Assembly: GCA_963726715.1 (NCBI GenBank)
Contig: CAVSDF010000010.1
Location: 496,001 to 560,000 of the forward strand
Reading direction: 5' to 3'
Origin: CAVSDF01 sp963726715
GTDB taxonomy: Bacteria; Bacteroidota; Rhodothermia; Rhodothermales; BA12
DNA: 64,000 nucleotides
The position numbers and the translations under genes are program-made. The notes beneath the pieces are model-generated. The model saw nothing but the letters and a program-made list of their open reading frames with translations, ran no database searches and had not been told where the DNA came from. How positions within the stretch are numbered: position 1 is the stretch's first letter; every line of letters starts with the position of its first letter. This document shows, one piece after another, positions 9,645 to 17,172 of the stretch.

Positions 9645-9732
9645 GGATGTTGCCGAGGCGGGCGGGCAGGACGTGCACGCACCTCCCCTACGGACGACGG
9701 CGCCTGATTGAATCCGACCGAACGCTTCCGAA

Positions 9733-10185
9733 ATGCTCCTCGCCGTTGATCTCGGCCTTCGCACCGGTCTCGCCACGTATGACCGGGCGGGCGCGCTCGT
9801 CGCCTACCGGTCGCAGCACTACGGGACGCGGAGTGCGCTCCGGCGCGCGCTTCCGGCGCTGCTGACGTCCGAAACGGCGGCCCTCGCCGTGGAGGGTGGG
9901 GGCGACATCGAGCTGCTGTGGCGGCGCGAGGCGGTGCGGCGCGGACTCGTCTACGTGCCTGTCCACGCCCACGCGTGGCGCGAGCGGCTGCTGCTTCCGC
10001 GCGAACGCCGCAGCGGCGCCGCCGTCAAGGCAACCGCCATCCGCCTCGCCCGGCAGGTCATCGCCGACAGCCCTGCGCCCGCCCCCACGTCGCTCACCGA
10101 CGATGCCGCCGAAGCGATCCTCCTCGGCCTCTGGGCCTGCCACCGCCTCGGCTGGCGCGAGAGCTTGCCTGCGCTCCGCCGCTGA
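9733..10185 (+). CDS. RuvC-like RNase H-fold protein
   Basis: 150 residues. The start reads LLAVDLGLRTGLATYD, which resembles strand 1 of RuvC/YqgF-type RNase H folds with Asp6. Glu54 lies in LAVEGGGD, and the C-terminal TDDAAEAILLGLWA helix (Asp123, Asp124, Glu127) matches the place of the last catalytic acids in RuvC. A KATAIRLARQVI helix precedes it. This acidic pattern suggests a metal-dependent nuclease, perhaps acting on branched DNA, but overall similarity to true RuvC is weak and the function is inferred. The gene is alone between divergent rpsF and a minus-strand gene. Confidence 0.6.
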   Translation: MLLAVDLGLRTGLATYDRAGALVAYRSQHYGTRSALRRALPALLTSETAALAVEGGGDIELLWRREAVRRGLVYVPVHAHAWRERLLLPRERRSGAAVKATAIRLARQVIADSPAPAPTSLTDDAAEAILLGLWACHRLGWRESLPALRR

Positions 10186-10210
10186 CTCGATCCACACTCC
10201 ACACGAACGC

Positions 10211-10242
10211 AAAACGCCGCACCGGACGAACCGGGGCGGCGT
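10211..10242 (-). terminator. Rho-independent terminator for the sorting-domain gene
   Basis: ACGCCGCACCGG and CCGGGGCGGCGT pair with one mismatch across a five-base loop. On the minus strand the stem runs straight into TTTT. It lies about 20 bases beyond the stop of the gene at 10264-10629. Confidence 0.75.
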
Positions 10243-10263
10243 GGAAAGCGACTCTCACAGCCC

Positions 10264-10629
10264 TCAGCGCGAGATGAACACCTGGCGCGTGACGATGCTG
10301 CGGTCGGCCTGGACGCGGTAGAGGTACAGGCCCGTCGGCAGGTCACCGGCGCTGATCGTCACCGTCTGGCTCTCCCCGGCGTCGAGGCGCCCGTCGAAGA
10401 GGGTGGCGACGCGCTGGCCGAGCAGGTTCAGAAGCTCGATGCGCACCGGCGTCGCGCGGCGGGCGGTGATGGCGAAACGGGCCGTCGAGCGGACCGGGTT
10501 CGGCTGCGGAACGGTCACCGTAACCGGGACCTCCTGCACTTCGCTACGGGCCGACTGCGCCGCTGCCGGGCGCACGGCGGCCCCGGTCAGGGCAGCGGCG
10601 AACAGGAGAGCGGTAGCGAAACGACGCAT
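10264..10629 (-). CDS. Small exported protein made of a T9SS-type sorting domain
   Basis: 121 residues. A signal peptide (MRRFATALLFAAALTGAAVR, ending AAAQ) is followed after only about 18 residues by a type IX secretion C-terminal sorting domain: QPNPVRSTARFAI, then VRIELLNLLGQRVATLFDG, then LPTGLYLYRVQ and a final VTRQVFISR. No cargo domain is present. In known T9SS proteins this module directs cargo through the outer membrane and is cut off by PorU-type sortases. Here the domain stands alone, so it could be a stub of a longer gene, a decoy, or a surface protein in its own right. It implies that the organism has T9SS, though no other T9SS gene is in this window. Confidence 0.8.
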   Translation of the reverse strand: MRRFATALLFAAALTGAAVRPAAAQSARSEVQEVPVTVTVPQPNPVRSTARFAITARRATPVRIELLNLLGQRVATLFDGRLDAGESQTVTISAGDLPTGLYLYRVQADRSIVTRQVFISR

Positions 10630-10922
10630 CGGAGCGGGTGGAGTTCAGGACCGGGTACAGGCGCGCCGGATCGCGGTTCCCACATCACCCGATGTCACCA
10701 GCCCTTGGCGCACGGGATCACCGATGCGGTTGCACCTCCACAGGCACGTACGGGCGGCTTGCGCCCTGCTCCGGCGACGCGGGCGCGGTGTGTTTCGGGC
10801 CGACGGGGGCACAACGGGGCGAAGCAGCGCCTCCACGAACCACGCGGAGGCACGGACGACCCACGCGGCGACACGGTTCAGACCGACGGCTCCGGCCCCG
10901 TCTGCCGATGCGCCCTCCCCCA

Positions 10923-11222
10923 TCACCCCTCGATCTGCGTGACGAGCGCGATCTCGTCGAGCACGTTCTTGACGCGAAAACACGCCTCGAACGGCCCCTC
11001 GAAGCAGACTGCCTTGCCGGTTGTGTGGACGGTGAAGGCGACGCGCGCGCCGTGGTCGGCGCTGCACGACGTGGCGAGCATCAGCTGCACGATCACGTCT
11101 TCGAACGTGTGGACATCGTCGTCGAAGAGGATCACGCGCCACGGCAGTGCCACGCGCGTCTCGTCGGCCACCTCGGCGACGGGTGCGTCGGTCGGCTCGG
11201 CGACGGCGGCGGTCGGCATCAC
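10923..11222 (-). CDS. clpS: ATP-dependent Clp protease adaptor ClpS
   Basis: 99 residues. The ClpS core PWRVILFDDDVHTFEDVIVQ is followed by TTGKAVCFEGPFEACFRVKN. ClpS binds N-end-rule substrates and hands them to ClpA/ClpC. The start codon overlaps the purS stop by four bases (ATGA), so translation is probably coupled. ClpS is often next to clpA, but no clp ATPase is here. Confidence 0.88.
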   Translation of the reverse strand: MMPTAAVAEPTDAPVAEVADETRVALPWRVILFDDDVHTFEDVIVQLMLATSCSADHGARVAFTVHTTGKAVCFEGPFEACFRVKNVLDEIALVTQIEG

Positions 11223-11488
11223 GGCACCGGGGTGATGGCGGGCATCTCGACGATCTCGATGGCGAAATCCTCCATCACCGGGTTGGCGAGCAGGCGTTCG
11301 CAGGCGGTGCGGGCGACGCGCACAGCCTCGTCACGGTCGTCGGTGTCGATGTGGAGTTCGGCGAGCTTGCCCATCCGCACGGCGGTCACGGCGCCGAGGT
11401 CGGCGCCCGCGAGGGCGTGCTGCACGGCTTTGCCCTGCGGATCGAGGATGGACGGGCGCAGGGTGATGCGGATGTCGGCGCGGTACAC
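11219..11488 (-). CDS. purS: Phosphoribosylformylglycinamidine synthase subunit PurS
   Basis: 89 residues from GTG 11488 (reads VYRADIRITLRPSILDPQGK). This start gives the usual PurS length; a longer upstream frame lacks similarity. Family landmarks are LDPQGKAVQHAL, VRMGKLAELHID and CERLLANPVMEDFAIEI. PurS bridges PurL and PurQ in the FGAM synthase complex of purine synthesis. Neither purL nor purQ is nearby. It lies 43 bases after pssA and overlaps clpS by four bases. Confidence 0.88.
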   Translation of the reverse strand: MYRADIRITLRPSILDPQGKAVQHALAGADLGAVTAVRMGKLAELHIDTDDRDEAVRVARTACERLLANPVMEDFAIEIVEMPAITPVP

Positions 11489-11531
11489 GGCGTCGGGGGT
11501 GGGTGATCGAAATGAGGAGCGGGGACGCGGC

Positions 11532-12356
11532 TCAGGCGGCAACGGGAGATGCGGTTTCCGGCAGTCCGTCCGGCGGCCCATCGTCGGGGCCACCGGCGCT
11601 TCGGATGGCGCGGATGAAGCCGAGGGCGGCGCCGCCGATGCCCGCGAGGAGGTAGCCCGCGAGCGCGATCAGGAGGCCGATATGCTGGAACACGACGACG
11701 AGGACGAGGCCGACGAGGTACGCCGTGCTCTTGACCGGGTGCTGGCGCACGTAGAACGCCGACGGGCGCGGCCCGGCATCGAACGGGACCGTCGAGACCA
11801 TCAGTCCTGCGAGCACGACGACGATGGGCACGAGCAGGCTCAGGCCGCCAGGGCTGTACAGGTCGAAGTCCTGCTTCTCGATGTTGAGCACGAGCGCGAC
11901 GACGGCGGCAGCCTGCATCGGGATCGGCAGGCCCGTGAAGGTGCCCTTCTTCTCGCCATCGAAGGTGACGTTGAAGCGGGCGAGGCGGACGGCGCCGCAG
12001 AGCGCGGGGAGGGAGGCGACGATGAGGCCGAGGATGCCGTGCTCGCGCAGACCGCTCAGGTAGACGAGGTACGACGGCACGAGGCCGAACGAGACCGCGT
12101 CGGCCAGGGAGTCGAGCTGGACGCCGAAGTCCGACTGCGAGTGCGTCAGGCGCGCCATCATCCCGTCGAACAGGTCGAAGACGGCCGCGAGCACGACGAG
12201 CCAGCACGCGTTGGTGATGCGGCCCTCGTGGAGCTGCGTCACGGCGAGAAACCCGCAGAACAGGTTCATCAGCGTGAAGAACGACGGCACCGCCGCAGGC
12301 GGGATGCGGCGGCGCGGGCGGTCGGCGCGGGTCGTGCGGCGGCGGACGGCGAGCAT
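11532..12356 (-). CDS. pssA: CDP-diacylglycerol-serine O-phosphatidyltransferase
   Basis: 274 residues and several membrane helices. The CDP-alcohol phosphotransferase motif is complete: DGMMARLTHSQSDFGVQLDS followed by LAD, with the spaced aspartates that bind the metal and CDP-DAG. It makes phosphatidylserine, which a phosphatidylserine decarboxylase then turns into phosphatidylethanolamine. The gene directly upstream on the same strand is a divergent decarboxylase-like protein, as expected for this pathway. The N-terminal 20 residues are strongly basic. Confidence 0.92.
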   Translation of the reverse strand: MLAVRRRTTRADRPRRRIPPAAVPSFFTLMNLFCGFLAVTQLHEGRITNACWLVVLAAVFDLFDGMMARLTHSQSDFGVQLDSLADAVSFGLVPSYLVYLSGLREHGILGLIVASLPALCGAVRLARFNVTFDGEKKGTFTGLPIPMQAAAVVALVLNIEKQDFDLYSPGGLSLLVPIVVVLAGLMVSTVPFDAGPRPSAFYVRQHPVKSTAYLVGLVLVVVFQHIGLLIALAGYLLAGIGGAALGFIRAIRSAGGPDDGPPDGLPETASPVAA

Positions 12357-12441
12357 CGGACGGGGGCCGCGGGGCGCGGCATCGGGCGGAAGGAGGACGG
12401 CGCTGGGCGGGCGCGAAGGCGTCGGGCGAGACGCGGGCGGA

Positions 12442-13122
12442 TCAAGCGCCGGTCGTGCCGGACGTCGAGGCGCCCGCGATCAGAGGCGGATCGGCGATCC
12501 CGGCGGCGGCGGTGCCGGACGTGCCGGCGGGCGTGAGCGGAAAGTGGCCGATGACCGTCTCGCCCGCCCGCACGACATCCCCGACGCGGGCGCTGATCTC
12601 GACGCCGCGCGCCACGACGACATCCACACGCGACGCGCTCGCAACCCCGAGCCGCTGCCCGCCCGTCACGGCCTCGCCGGCCCAGCCGAGCGGCGCCGAT
12701 GGAGAGGGAGTGAGCAGCATGCGCAGGCCCGAGGCGTGCAGGAGGCCAAGCGCCGATCCTCCCAACCCTCCGCGGGCGACCACGACCCCACCATCGACGG
12801 GCGCACGCAGCACGCGCGATGCGACGGGCGAGCGGGCGATCGTCACGCGCGTCGCCGGTCCCTCCACGTACACCGGCTCGTCCTCGTCCACGACGGCGGC
12901 GATGCGGCCATCGACGGGAGCGATGAGCAGGCTGGCGGCGCCCGGCGGCGGCGTGCGCGAGGCATCGCGGAGGCGGGCGGCACTGGCGCCGAGCGCGGCA
13001 AGTCCCAGTGCGCCCGTCACGATCCCCACGATGCCGCCCGTCGCCACGCCGACCACGACCACACCGCCGACGAGGGCAGCGGTGGTGCGGAGACGGCGGC
13101 GGCCTTCGGGGGCAAGGGTCAC
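12442..13122 (-). CDS. Phosphatidylserine decarboxylase-like protein lacking key residues
   Basis: 226 residues, the length of short-form phosphatidylserine decarboxylases. Two hydrophobic segments (about 14-50) precede LLIAPVDGRIAAVVDE, the family core around SPaDG. Later landmarks also line up: RVTIARSPVASRVLRAPVDG, QRLGVASASRVDVVVARG and VGDVVRAGETVIGHF. The differences matter. The DVHVNR histidine region reads SPVASRVLR, and the self-cleavage GS reads AS. The pyruvoyl serine may remain, but the catalytic histidine is not visible. It lies 85 bases before pssA on the same strand, which supports a role in phosphatidylethanolamine synthesis. Either it is a very divergent enzyme or an inactive relative. 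Confidence 0.62.
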   Translation of the reverse strand: MTLAPEGRRRLRTTAALVGGVVVVGVATGGIVGIVTGALGLAALGASAARLRDASRTPPPGAASLLIAPVDGRIAAVVDEDEPVYVEGPATRVTIARSPVASRVLRAPVDGGVVVARGGLGGSALGLLHASGLRMLLTPSPSAPLGWAGEAVTGGQRLGVASASRVDVVVARGVEISARVGDVVRAGETVIGHFPLTPAGTSGTAAAGIADPPLIAGASTSGTTGA

Positions 13123-13152
13123 AGGGCGGCGGGTGCGGAAATGAGCGTCGGC

Positions 13153-13160
13153 CCAAGATA
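13153..13160 (-). promoter_or_regulatory. Possible -7 element for the psd-like/pssA run
   Basis: TATCTTGG on the minus strand, 31 bases before the psd-like ATG, fits the recurring TAnnTTnG pattern. Confidence 0.4.
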
Positions 13161-13216
13161 GCGCCTCCTCCCGACAGCGGCGGACGACGCGGGGCAGCGG
13201 CGGCGACCGGAGGGCA

Positions 13217-13246
13217 ACCCTGTCAGGTTGGGGGACCGGACAGGGT
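13217..13246 (-). repeat. CTGTCAGG-family palindrome after the nitroreductase gene
   Basis: ACCCTGTC and GACAGGGT pair perfectly, with a partial GG/CC extension inside. It lies 18 bases beyond the nitroreductase stop on the minus strand and could act as its terminator. Confidence 0.55.
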
Positions 13247-13263
13247 CAGCGATGGACGCACCC

Positions 13264-13887
13264 TCATCCCTCGACGATGGCGGCAGGTTCGCCCCATTCG
13301 GTGCCGAAGACGAACTCCGCCAGTTCGCGGCGCACGCGCGGCGCGGTCTCGCGGGCGGCGAGGTCGTCGGGGAGGCGGTCGGCGGGGCCGGGGTAGCCGA
13401 GCGCGAGGGCGGTTTTGAACTCGAAACCCTCGGGCGCCTGGATCCGCTTCGCGGCCTCGTCTTTCAGGATCCCCGCCATCTGGTGCGTCTGCAGGCCCAG
13501 CGCCGTCGCCTGCACGCTGAGGAGCGCGCTTGCGGCGCCCATGTCGTGGAGGGCGTAGGCGAGGTTCTTGCCGTTGGCCGGGTTGACAGTGGCGACGTAG
13601 CCGAGCATCAGCACGGGTGCGTGGCGCGCCCACGAGCGGTTCGCCTCGTTCAGGCAGGCGAGCAGGTCGGCGAAGGCGGCGGTCTCCTCGCGCCGTGCGA
13701 CGACGTACCGCCACGGCTGCGTGTTCGACGACGACGGCGCCCACCGGGCCGCTTCGAGGACGAGCCGGATGCGCTCGGGCGAGACGCTGCGGTCGGCGAA
13801 CGAGCGCGGGCTCCACCGCTCGGCGATGGCGTCGAGGAGGGCGTCGGGCGCGCCGACGGCGGCGTGGGCGGGGGTGGAATCGGGCAC
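13264..13887 (-). CDS. Nitroreductase-family FMN oxidoreductase
   Basis: About 207 residues from GTG 13887. An in-frame ATG at 13932 would add an unstructured lead of 15 residues. FMN-binding landmarks are RWSPRSFADRSV near the start and APSSSNTQPWRYVVA, then MGAASALLSVQATALGLQTH and ALALGYPGPA. These enzymes reduce nitro groups or quinones with NAD(P)H and usually act as dimers in the cytoplasm. The true substrate cannot be read from sequence. It stands alone on the minus strand. Confidence 0.85.
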   Translation of the reverse strand: MPDSTPAHAAVGAPDALLDAIAERWSPRSFADRSVSPERIRLVLEAARWAPSSSNTQPWRYVVARREETAAFADLLACLNEANRSWARHAPVLMLGYVATVNPANGKNLAYALHDMGAASALLSVQATALGLQTHQMAGILKDEAAKRIQAPEGFEFKTALALGYPGPADRLPDDLAARETAPRVRRELAEFVFGTEWGEPAAIVEG

Positions 13888-14050
13888 GGGGTCAGGGTCT
13901 GGATGGAGCCGCCTCGAATCGCCCGCACCCATCCGGGTTCACGCCCAACGCATTCGTCACCGAAGCACGCGGTGGGGACTGACGCTTGTAGCGACCGCTC
14001 CTTGCTGTCAGAAGCTGTTTATGAAGGAGCGCCAACGCCTTCCCAGATCC

Positions 14051-14131
14051 GTCTTCCCCGCGAAAGCGGGAATCCAGAGCGGGTCACGCGCAGCGTTCTG
14101 CACACGGGGTCCCCGCTTTCGCGGGGATGAC
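14051..14131. repeat. Dispersed inverted repeat of the CGCGAAAGCGGGAATCC type
   Basis: GTCTTCCCCGCGAAAGCGGG at 14051-14070 faces CCCGCTTTCGCGGGGATGAC at 14112-14131. This arm sequence is, from memory, the same as a repeat found across many Proteobacteria and other phyla, and resembles the Neisseria dRS3 class. It fills most of the gap between the nitroreductase and rsmB. Confidence 0.75.
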
Positions 14132-14165
14132 GAACTTCACAAACAGGGTCTCAGCGCAATCCATC

Positions 14166-15503
14166 TCACGCCTTGCGCACGAGCCGGGCGGCATAGGCGC
14201 CGTCGGTGGCGTGGACGTGCGGGAGGGCGGCGTAGTCGCCCGCGTCGGTGACGAAGGCGTCGGGGACCCGCCCGGCGACGCTCTCGCGGGCGAAATCGGG
14301 GTGGGCGGCGAGGAAGGCGTCGACCTGCCGCTCGTTCTCCTCAGGCTCCATCGAGCAGGTCGAGTAGACGAGGCGCCCGCCGGGCTTCACGAGCGCCGAG
14401 GCTTCGCCGAGCAGGCGCGCCTGCAACTCGGCGGCGCCCAGGAGGTCGGCCTCGCCGCGTTGCCAGCGCAGGTCGGCGCGGCGCGCGAGCACGCCCGTCC
14501 CGCTGCACGGCGCGTCGACGAGGACGGCGTCGGCGAGGTCGCCTGCCGCAATCGCTTCGGCGGCGCGCGCGGCGACATCGCCCGCGCGCATCTCGACGAT
14601 CGTCGCGCCCGTCGCCACGGCGGCGCGCCCGACGAGGCGCAAGCGGCCCTCGTGAACGTCGGAGGCGACGAGGCGTCCGCGGTTCTCCATCCGCGCGGCG
14701 GCGTAGACGGCCTTGCCGCCCGGCGCCGCGCACACGTCGAAGACGGTCTCGCCGGGCTGCGGGTCGAGGACGTGGACGACGAGCGCCGCGGCCTCGTCCT
14801 GCACGACCGCGCGTCCGCTCGACACGAGTCCCGCGCGCAGCAGCCCCTGCACGGCCTGCGTGCGCACGATTCCGTCGACCCACGGCGACGGCTCGAAGGC
14901 CAGCCCGGCGGTGTCGAGGGCGGCGCGGAGGACGGGGGCGGCGGTGCGGAGCGTGTTGGCGCGGACGCCGAAGACGGGGCGCGTGTTGTCGAGCACGAGG
15001 ATCTCGCGCGTGGCGGCCTCGCCGAAGCGCGCGAGCCAGCGCCGCACGAGCCACGTCGGGTGGCTGTAGCGGACGGCGAGGTCGTGCGCGAGGTCGCCGG
15101 TCTTCGGGTCGGGCGGCGGCCCGGCCTCGGAGAGGCGGCGCAGAACGGCGTTGACGAGCCCGGCTCCATGCCCGGCGCCCGCACCGCGCGCGGCGGTGAC
15201 CGCTTCTCCGACGGCGGCGTGAGGGGCGGTCGCGGCGATGTCGAGTTCGTAGGCGCCGAGGCGCAGGGCGGCGCGCACGGGCGCATCGAGCCCGTCGATG
15301 CCGACCAAACCGCCGCGCACGAACGGCGCGAGGATGTGGTCGAGCCAGCGGCGGTGGCGCGTCACGCCCGCGACGAGGTCGGTCGCGGCGCGCTCGGCAT
15401 CGGGGTCGCCGCTGCGGGCGCGCTCGGCGTGGCCGGCGAAGGCGGCGTCGGTGTCGAGGCGGACGAGGGCGCGGACGGCGAGCAGGCGGGGCGAGACGGG
15501 CAT
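14166..15503 (-). CDS. rsmB: 16S rRNA (cytosine-C5) methyltransferase, RsmB type
   Basis: 445 residues. An N-terminal NusB-like RNA-binding domain (1-135, RLLAVRALVRLDTDAAFAG, then LRLGAYELDIAATAPHAAVG) precedes a SAM-dependent m5C methyltransferase domain. The two signature cysteines are in VDAPCSGTGVLARR (motif IV) and YSTCSMEPEENE (motif VI). The SAM-binding glycine loop is FDVCAAPGGKA. It methylates 16S rRNA, C967 in E. coli. The symbol follows the domain layout, and closely related RsmF-type enzymes are less likely. Confidence 0.88.
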   Translation of the reverse strand: MPVSPRLLAVRALVRLDTDAAFAGHAERARSGDPDAERAATDLVAGVTRHRRWLDHILAPFVRGGLVGIDGLDAPVRAALRLGAYELDIAATAPHAAVGEAVTAARGAGAGHGAGLVNAVLRRLSEAGPPPDPKTGDLAHDLAVRYSHPTWLVRRWLARFGEAATREILVLDNTRPVFGVRANTLRTAAPVLRAALDTAGLAFEPSPWVDGIVRTQAVQGLLRAGLVSSGRAVVQDEAAALVVHVLDPQPGETVFDVCAAPGGKAVYAAARMENRGRLVASDVHEGRLRLVGRAAVATGATIVEMRAGDVAARAAEAIAAGDLADAVLVDAPCSGTGVLARRADLRWQRGEADLLGAAELQARLLGEASALVKPGGRLVYSTCSMEPEENERQVDAFLAAHPDFARESVAGRVPDAFVTDAGDYAALPHVHATDGAYAARLVRKA

Positions 15504-15593
15504 CGAGGAGGCGGTGGATCGGCGGTGTCGAACGCAGCAGCGGGCGCGGGGGTGGCGGGCGGGCGGAATCTTGACGCACCCCCCGCGGCGGCC

Positions 15594-16868
15594 CTACCCT
15601 TCCTCCGAATCCTCCCCCTCGTCGGCGATCTCGAGGGCCGCCGCCACGAGCCGCTCGCGCACCGGGGCGAGGTCTTCGCGCTGCGAGACGTAGCGGTCGA
15701 GGGCGTCGCGCAGGCTCAGTTCGCGCGTGACGACGGTGCGCCGCTGCCGCTCGACGACGTCGGCGACACGCTCGACGGCGGCGATGGCGTAGGCGTCCTT
15801 CAGGGCCTCGCGCAGGCGCGTCGCGTCGACGGTCTGCCCTTCGACGACGGCGTAGCGGACGCGCACGACGGCTCCCGCGATGTCGGCGCGGGCGATGGCG
15901 GCGAGGACGGCGTCGGTGGCGTCGACGGCGGTGCGCGCGTCGGCGGTGACGGAGACGAAGCGGCGCGCGTTCGTGGCGACGAACGTGTAGGCGGCGCGCT
16001 CGCCGGGCGGCTTGTCGGCGTCGAGGCGGACGAGCACGAAGCCTTTGTCGTCGTCCATCTCCTTGAACGAGATCCGCTCGATCGAACTCGAATACACGAC
16101 CGGGCAGTGCGGCTCGCCGGGCGCGCGCGGCGGGTTCAGGTCCTGGTGCCGGTGGATGTGGCCGAGCGCCACGTAATCGACGCCCGGCTGCGCGAGGTCG
16201 GCGGCGAGGAATTTGGGCTCGTGCGCGATCAGGCTCGTCCGCTCCGACCCGCCGAGCGACGCGCCGACGACGGAGAAGTGCCCGACGACCACGAGCGGCA
16301 CCGCCGGATCGGCCTCCGCGGCCGCCGTCCGCACGATCTCGCGGTACTTGGCCTCGATCAGGTCGCGGAGGTCCGGCGGCGTCATCCCGCGGTACTCCTC
16401 CTTGGAGAGCAGCAGGCTGCGGATCGGCCACGGAAGGGCGATGATCTGCACCGGCCCGCGCTTCGTTTCGATGCGGTGCGGCCCGCCGGGGCGGTTGTAG
16501 AGGTGGACGGTGCCGTCGAGGAAGGGGAAGATGTCGAGCGCCGACGCCTTGCCGTGCGAGACCGGGTGGTCGTGGTTGCCGACGACCATGACGACCGGGA
16601 TGCCGGCGTCGAGAACCGGCTGCAGGCACTCGACGAACAGGCGCTGCTGCGTCGGCGTCGGGTCGGCGGTGCGGTAGGCGTCGCCCGCGAAGACGAAGAG
16701 GTCGACGTCCTCGGCGATCGCACGCGCGACCATCTCGTCGAAGGCGGCCTGGAAGTCGAGCATCCGCGTCGACATTCCCGTCTCGGCGTCGAGGCGCCCG
16801 TAGGTGTCGACGCCGATGTGGATGTCGGCGGTGTGGAGGAGCGTGATCGGGCGGCGGTCGTCGGGCAC
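15594..16868 (-). CDS. Mre11/SbcD-type DNA repair nuclease
   Basis: 424 residues. The calcineurin-like phosphoesterase metal ligands are in order: LLHTADIHIG near 15, FAGDAYR near 60, VVGNHDHP near 98, VVGHFS near 200 and LGHIHRHQDL near 243. The C-terminal 130 residues carry a coiled region, as in SbcD capping and Rad50-binding parts. SbcCD/Mre11-Rad50 cuts hairpins and blocked DNA ends. No sbcC/rad50 gene is next to it here. The gene lies 90 bases upstream of rsmB on the same strand. Confidence 0.85.
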   Translation of the reverse strand: MPDDRRPITLLHTADIHIGVDTYGRLDAETGMSTRMLDFQAAFDEMVARAIAEDVDLFVFAGDAYRTADPTPTQQRLFVECLQPVLDAGIPVVMVVGNHDHPVSHGKASALDIFPFLDGTVHLYNRPGGPHRIETKRGPVQIIALPWPIRSLLLSKEEYRGMTPPDLRDLIEAKYREIVRTAAAEADPAVPLVVVGHFSVVGASLGGSERTSLIAHEPKFLAADLAQPGVDYVALGHIHRHQDLNPPRAPGEPHCPVVYSSSIERISFKEMDDDKGFVLVRLDADKPPGERAAYTFVATNARRFVSVTADARTAVDATDAVLAAIARADIAGAVVRVRYAVVEGQTVDATRLREALKDAYAIAAVERVADVVERQRRTVVTRELSLRDALDRYVSQREDLAPVRERLVAAALEIADEGEDSEEG

Positions 16869-16935
16869 GGGCGCGGGGGCGGGCGGAGGGGCGGGCGTGG
16901 TACGCAGGCCGGGCGGCGCGGATCGCGGGAGGGGG

Positions 16936-16973
16936 ATGGACGGCGGACGGCGGACGACGGACGACAGACGACG
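16936..16973. repeat. GATGGACGGC/GACGACGG tract, copy 1
   Basis: This 38-base tract is nearly identical to 31265-31303, inside the helicase gene. It begins GATGGACGGC and continues with GACGACGGACGAC. Related shorter tracts are at 25242-25270, 29697-29720 and, reversed, 36530-36560. Confidence 0.7.
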
Positions 16974-17008
16974 CCGTCAGCGCGCATCGCCCCCGGCGGC
17001 TGAGCCCC

Positions 17009-17098
17009 TCCCTGAGCAGCGTCGAAGGATGTCGAAGCCCGAAGCCCGCGCGCGGCCCTTCGACGCGTCGACACGCTCAGCGCAGGCAGGCTCAGGGA
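17009..17098. repeat. Inverted CCTGAGC..TCGAAGG element
   Basis: CCCTGAGCAGCGTCGAAGG near 17009 and CCCTTCGAC near 17056, followed by GCTCAG, form an imperfect inverted repeat. The arms belong to the CCCTTCGACAGGCTCAGGG repeat type that, from memory, is scattered through many unrelated bacteria. Single arms occur at 24599-24622, 33790-33810 and near 36648. Confidence 0.65.
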
Positions 17099-17106
17099 CC
17101 GTCCAC

Positions 17107-17147
17107 ACCCCACCACCCCACGACTCACCAACCCACAACCCCACCCC
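17107..17147 (+). repeat. C/A-rich leader tract before the HipA-like gene
   Basis: A run of CACC, ACCAACCC and ACAACCCC units with almost no G, just upstream of the promoter-like TACCTTTG. Similar tracts precede ilvA, the helicase, rpiA, ald and the YjbR-type gene, always with the C/A strand on the coding side. Confidence 0.5.
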
Positions 17148-17155
17148 TACCTTTG
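17148..17155 (+). promoter_or_regulatory. -7 promoter element for the HipA-like gene
   Basis: TACCTTTG matches the Bacteroidota consensus TAnnTTTG exactly and ends 17 bases before ATG 17173. The upstream TTG element is not obvious because the preceding tract is C/A only. Confidence 0.5.
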
Positions 17156-17172
17156 CGCCTTTCCCCGCCCCG

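Larger units (their letters stand above)
16869..17172. other. Repeat-filled intergenic region
   Basis: This gap between divergent genes is almost all repeat: a GATGGACGGC/GACGACGG tract (16936-16973), an inverted CCTGAGC/TCGAAGG element (17009-17098), a C/A-rich tract (17107-17147) and a TACCTTTG element (17148-17155). Confidence 0.7.

Noticed and set aside
14127..17003. A 958-residue open frame opposite rsmB and the Mre11-like gene
   Set aside because: Antisense shadow across two conserved genes.
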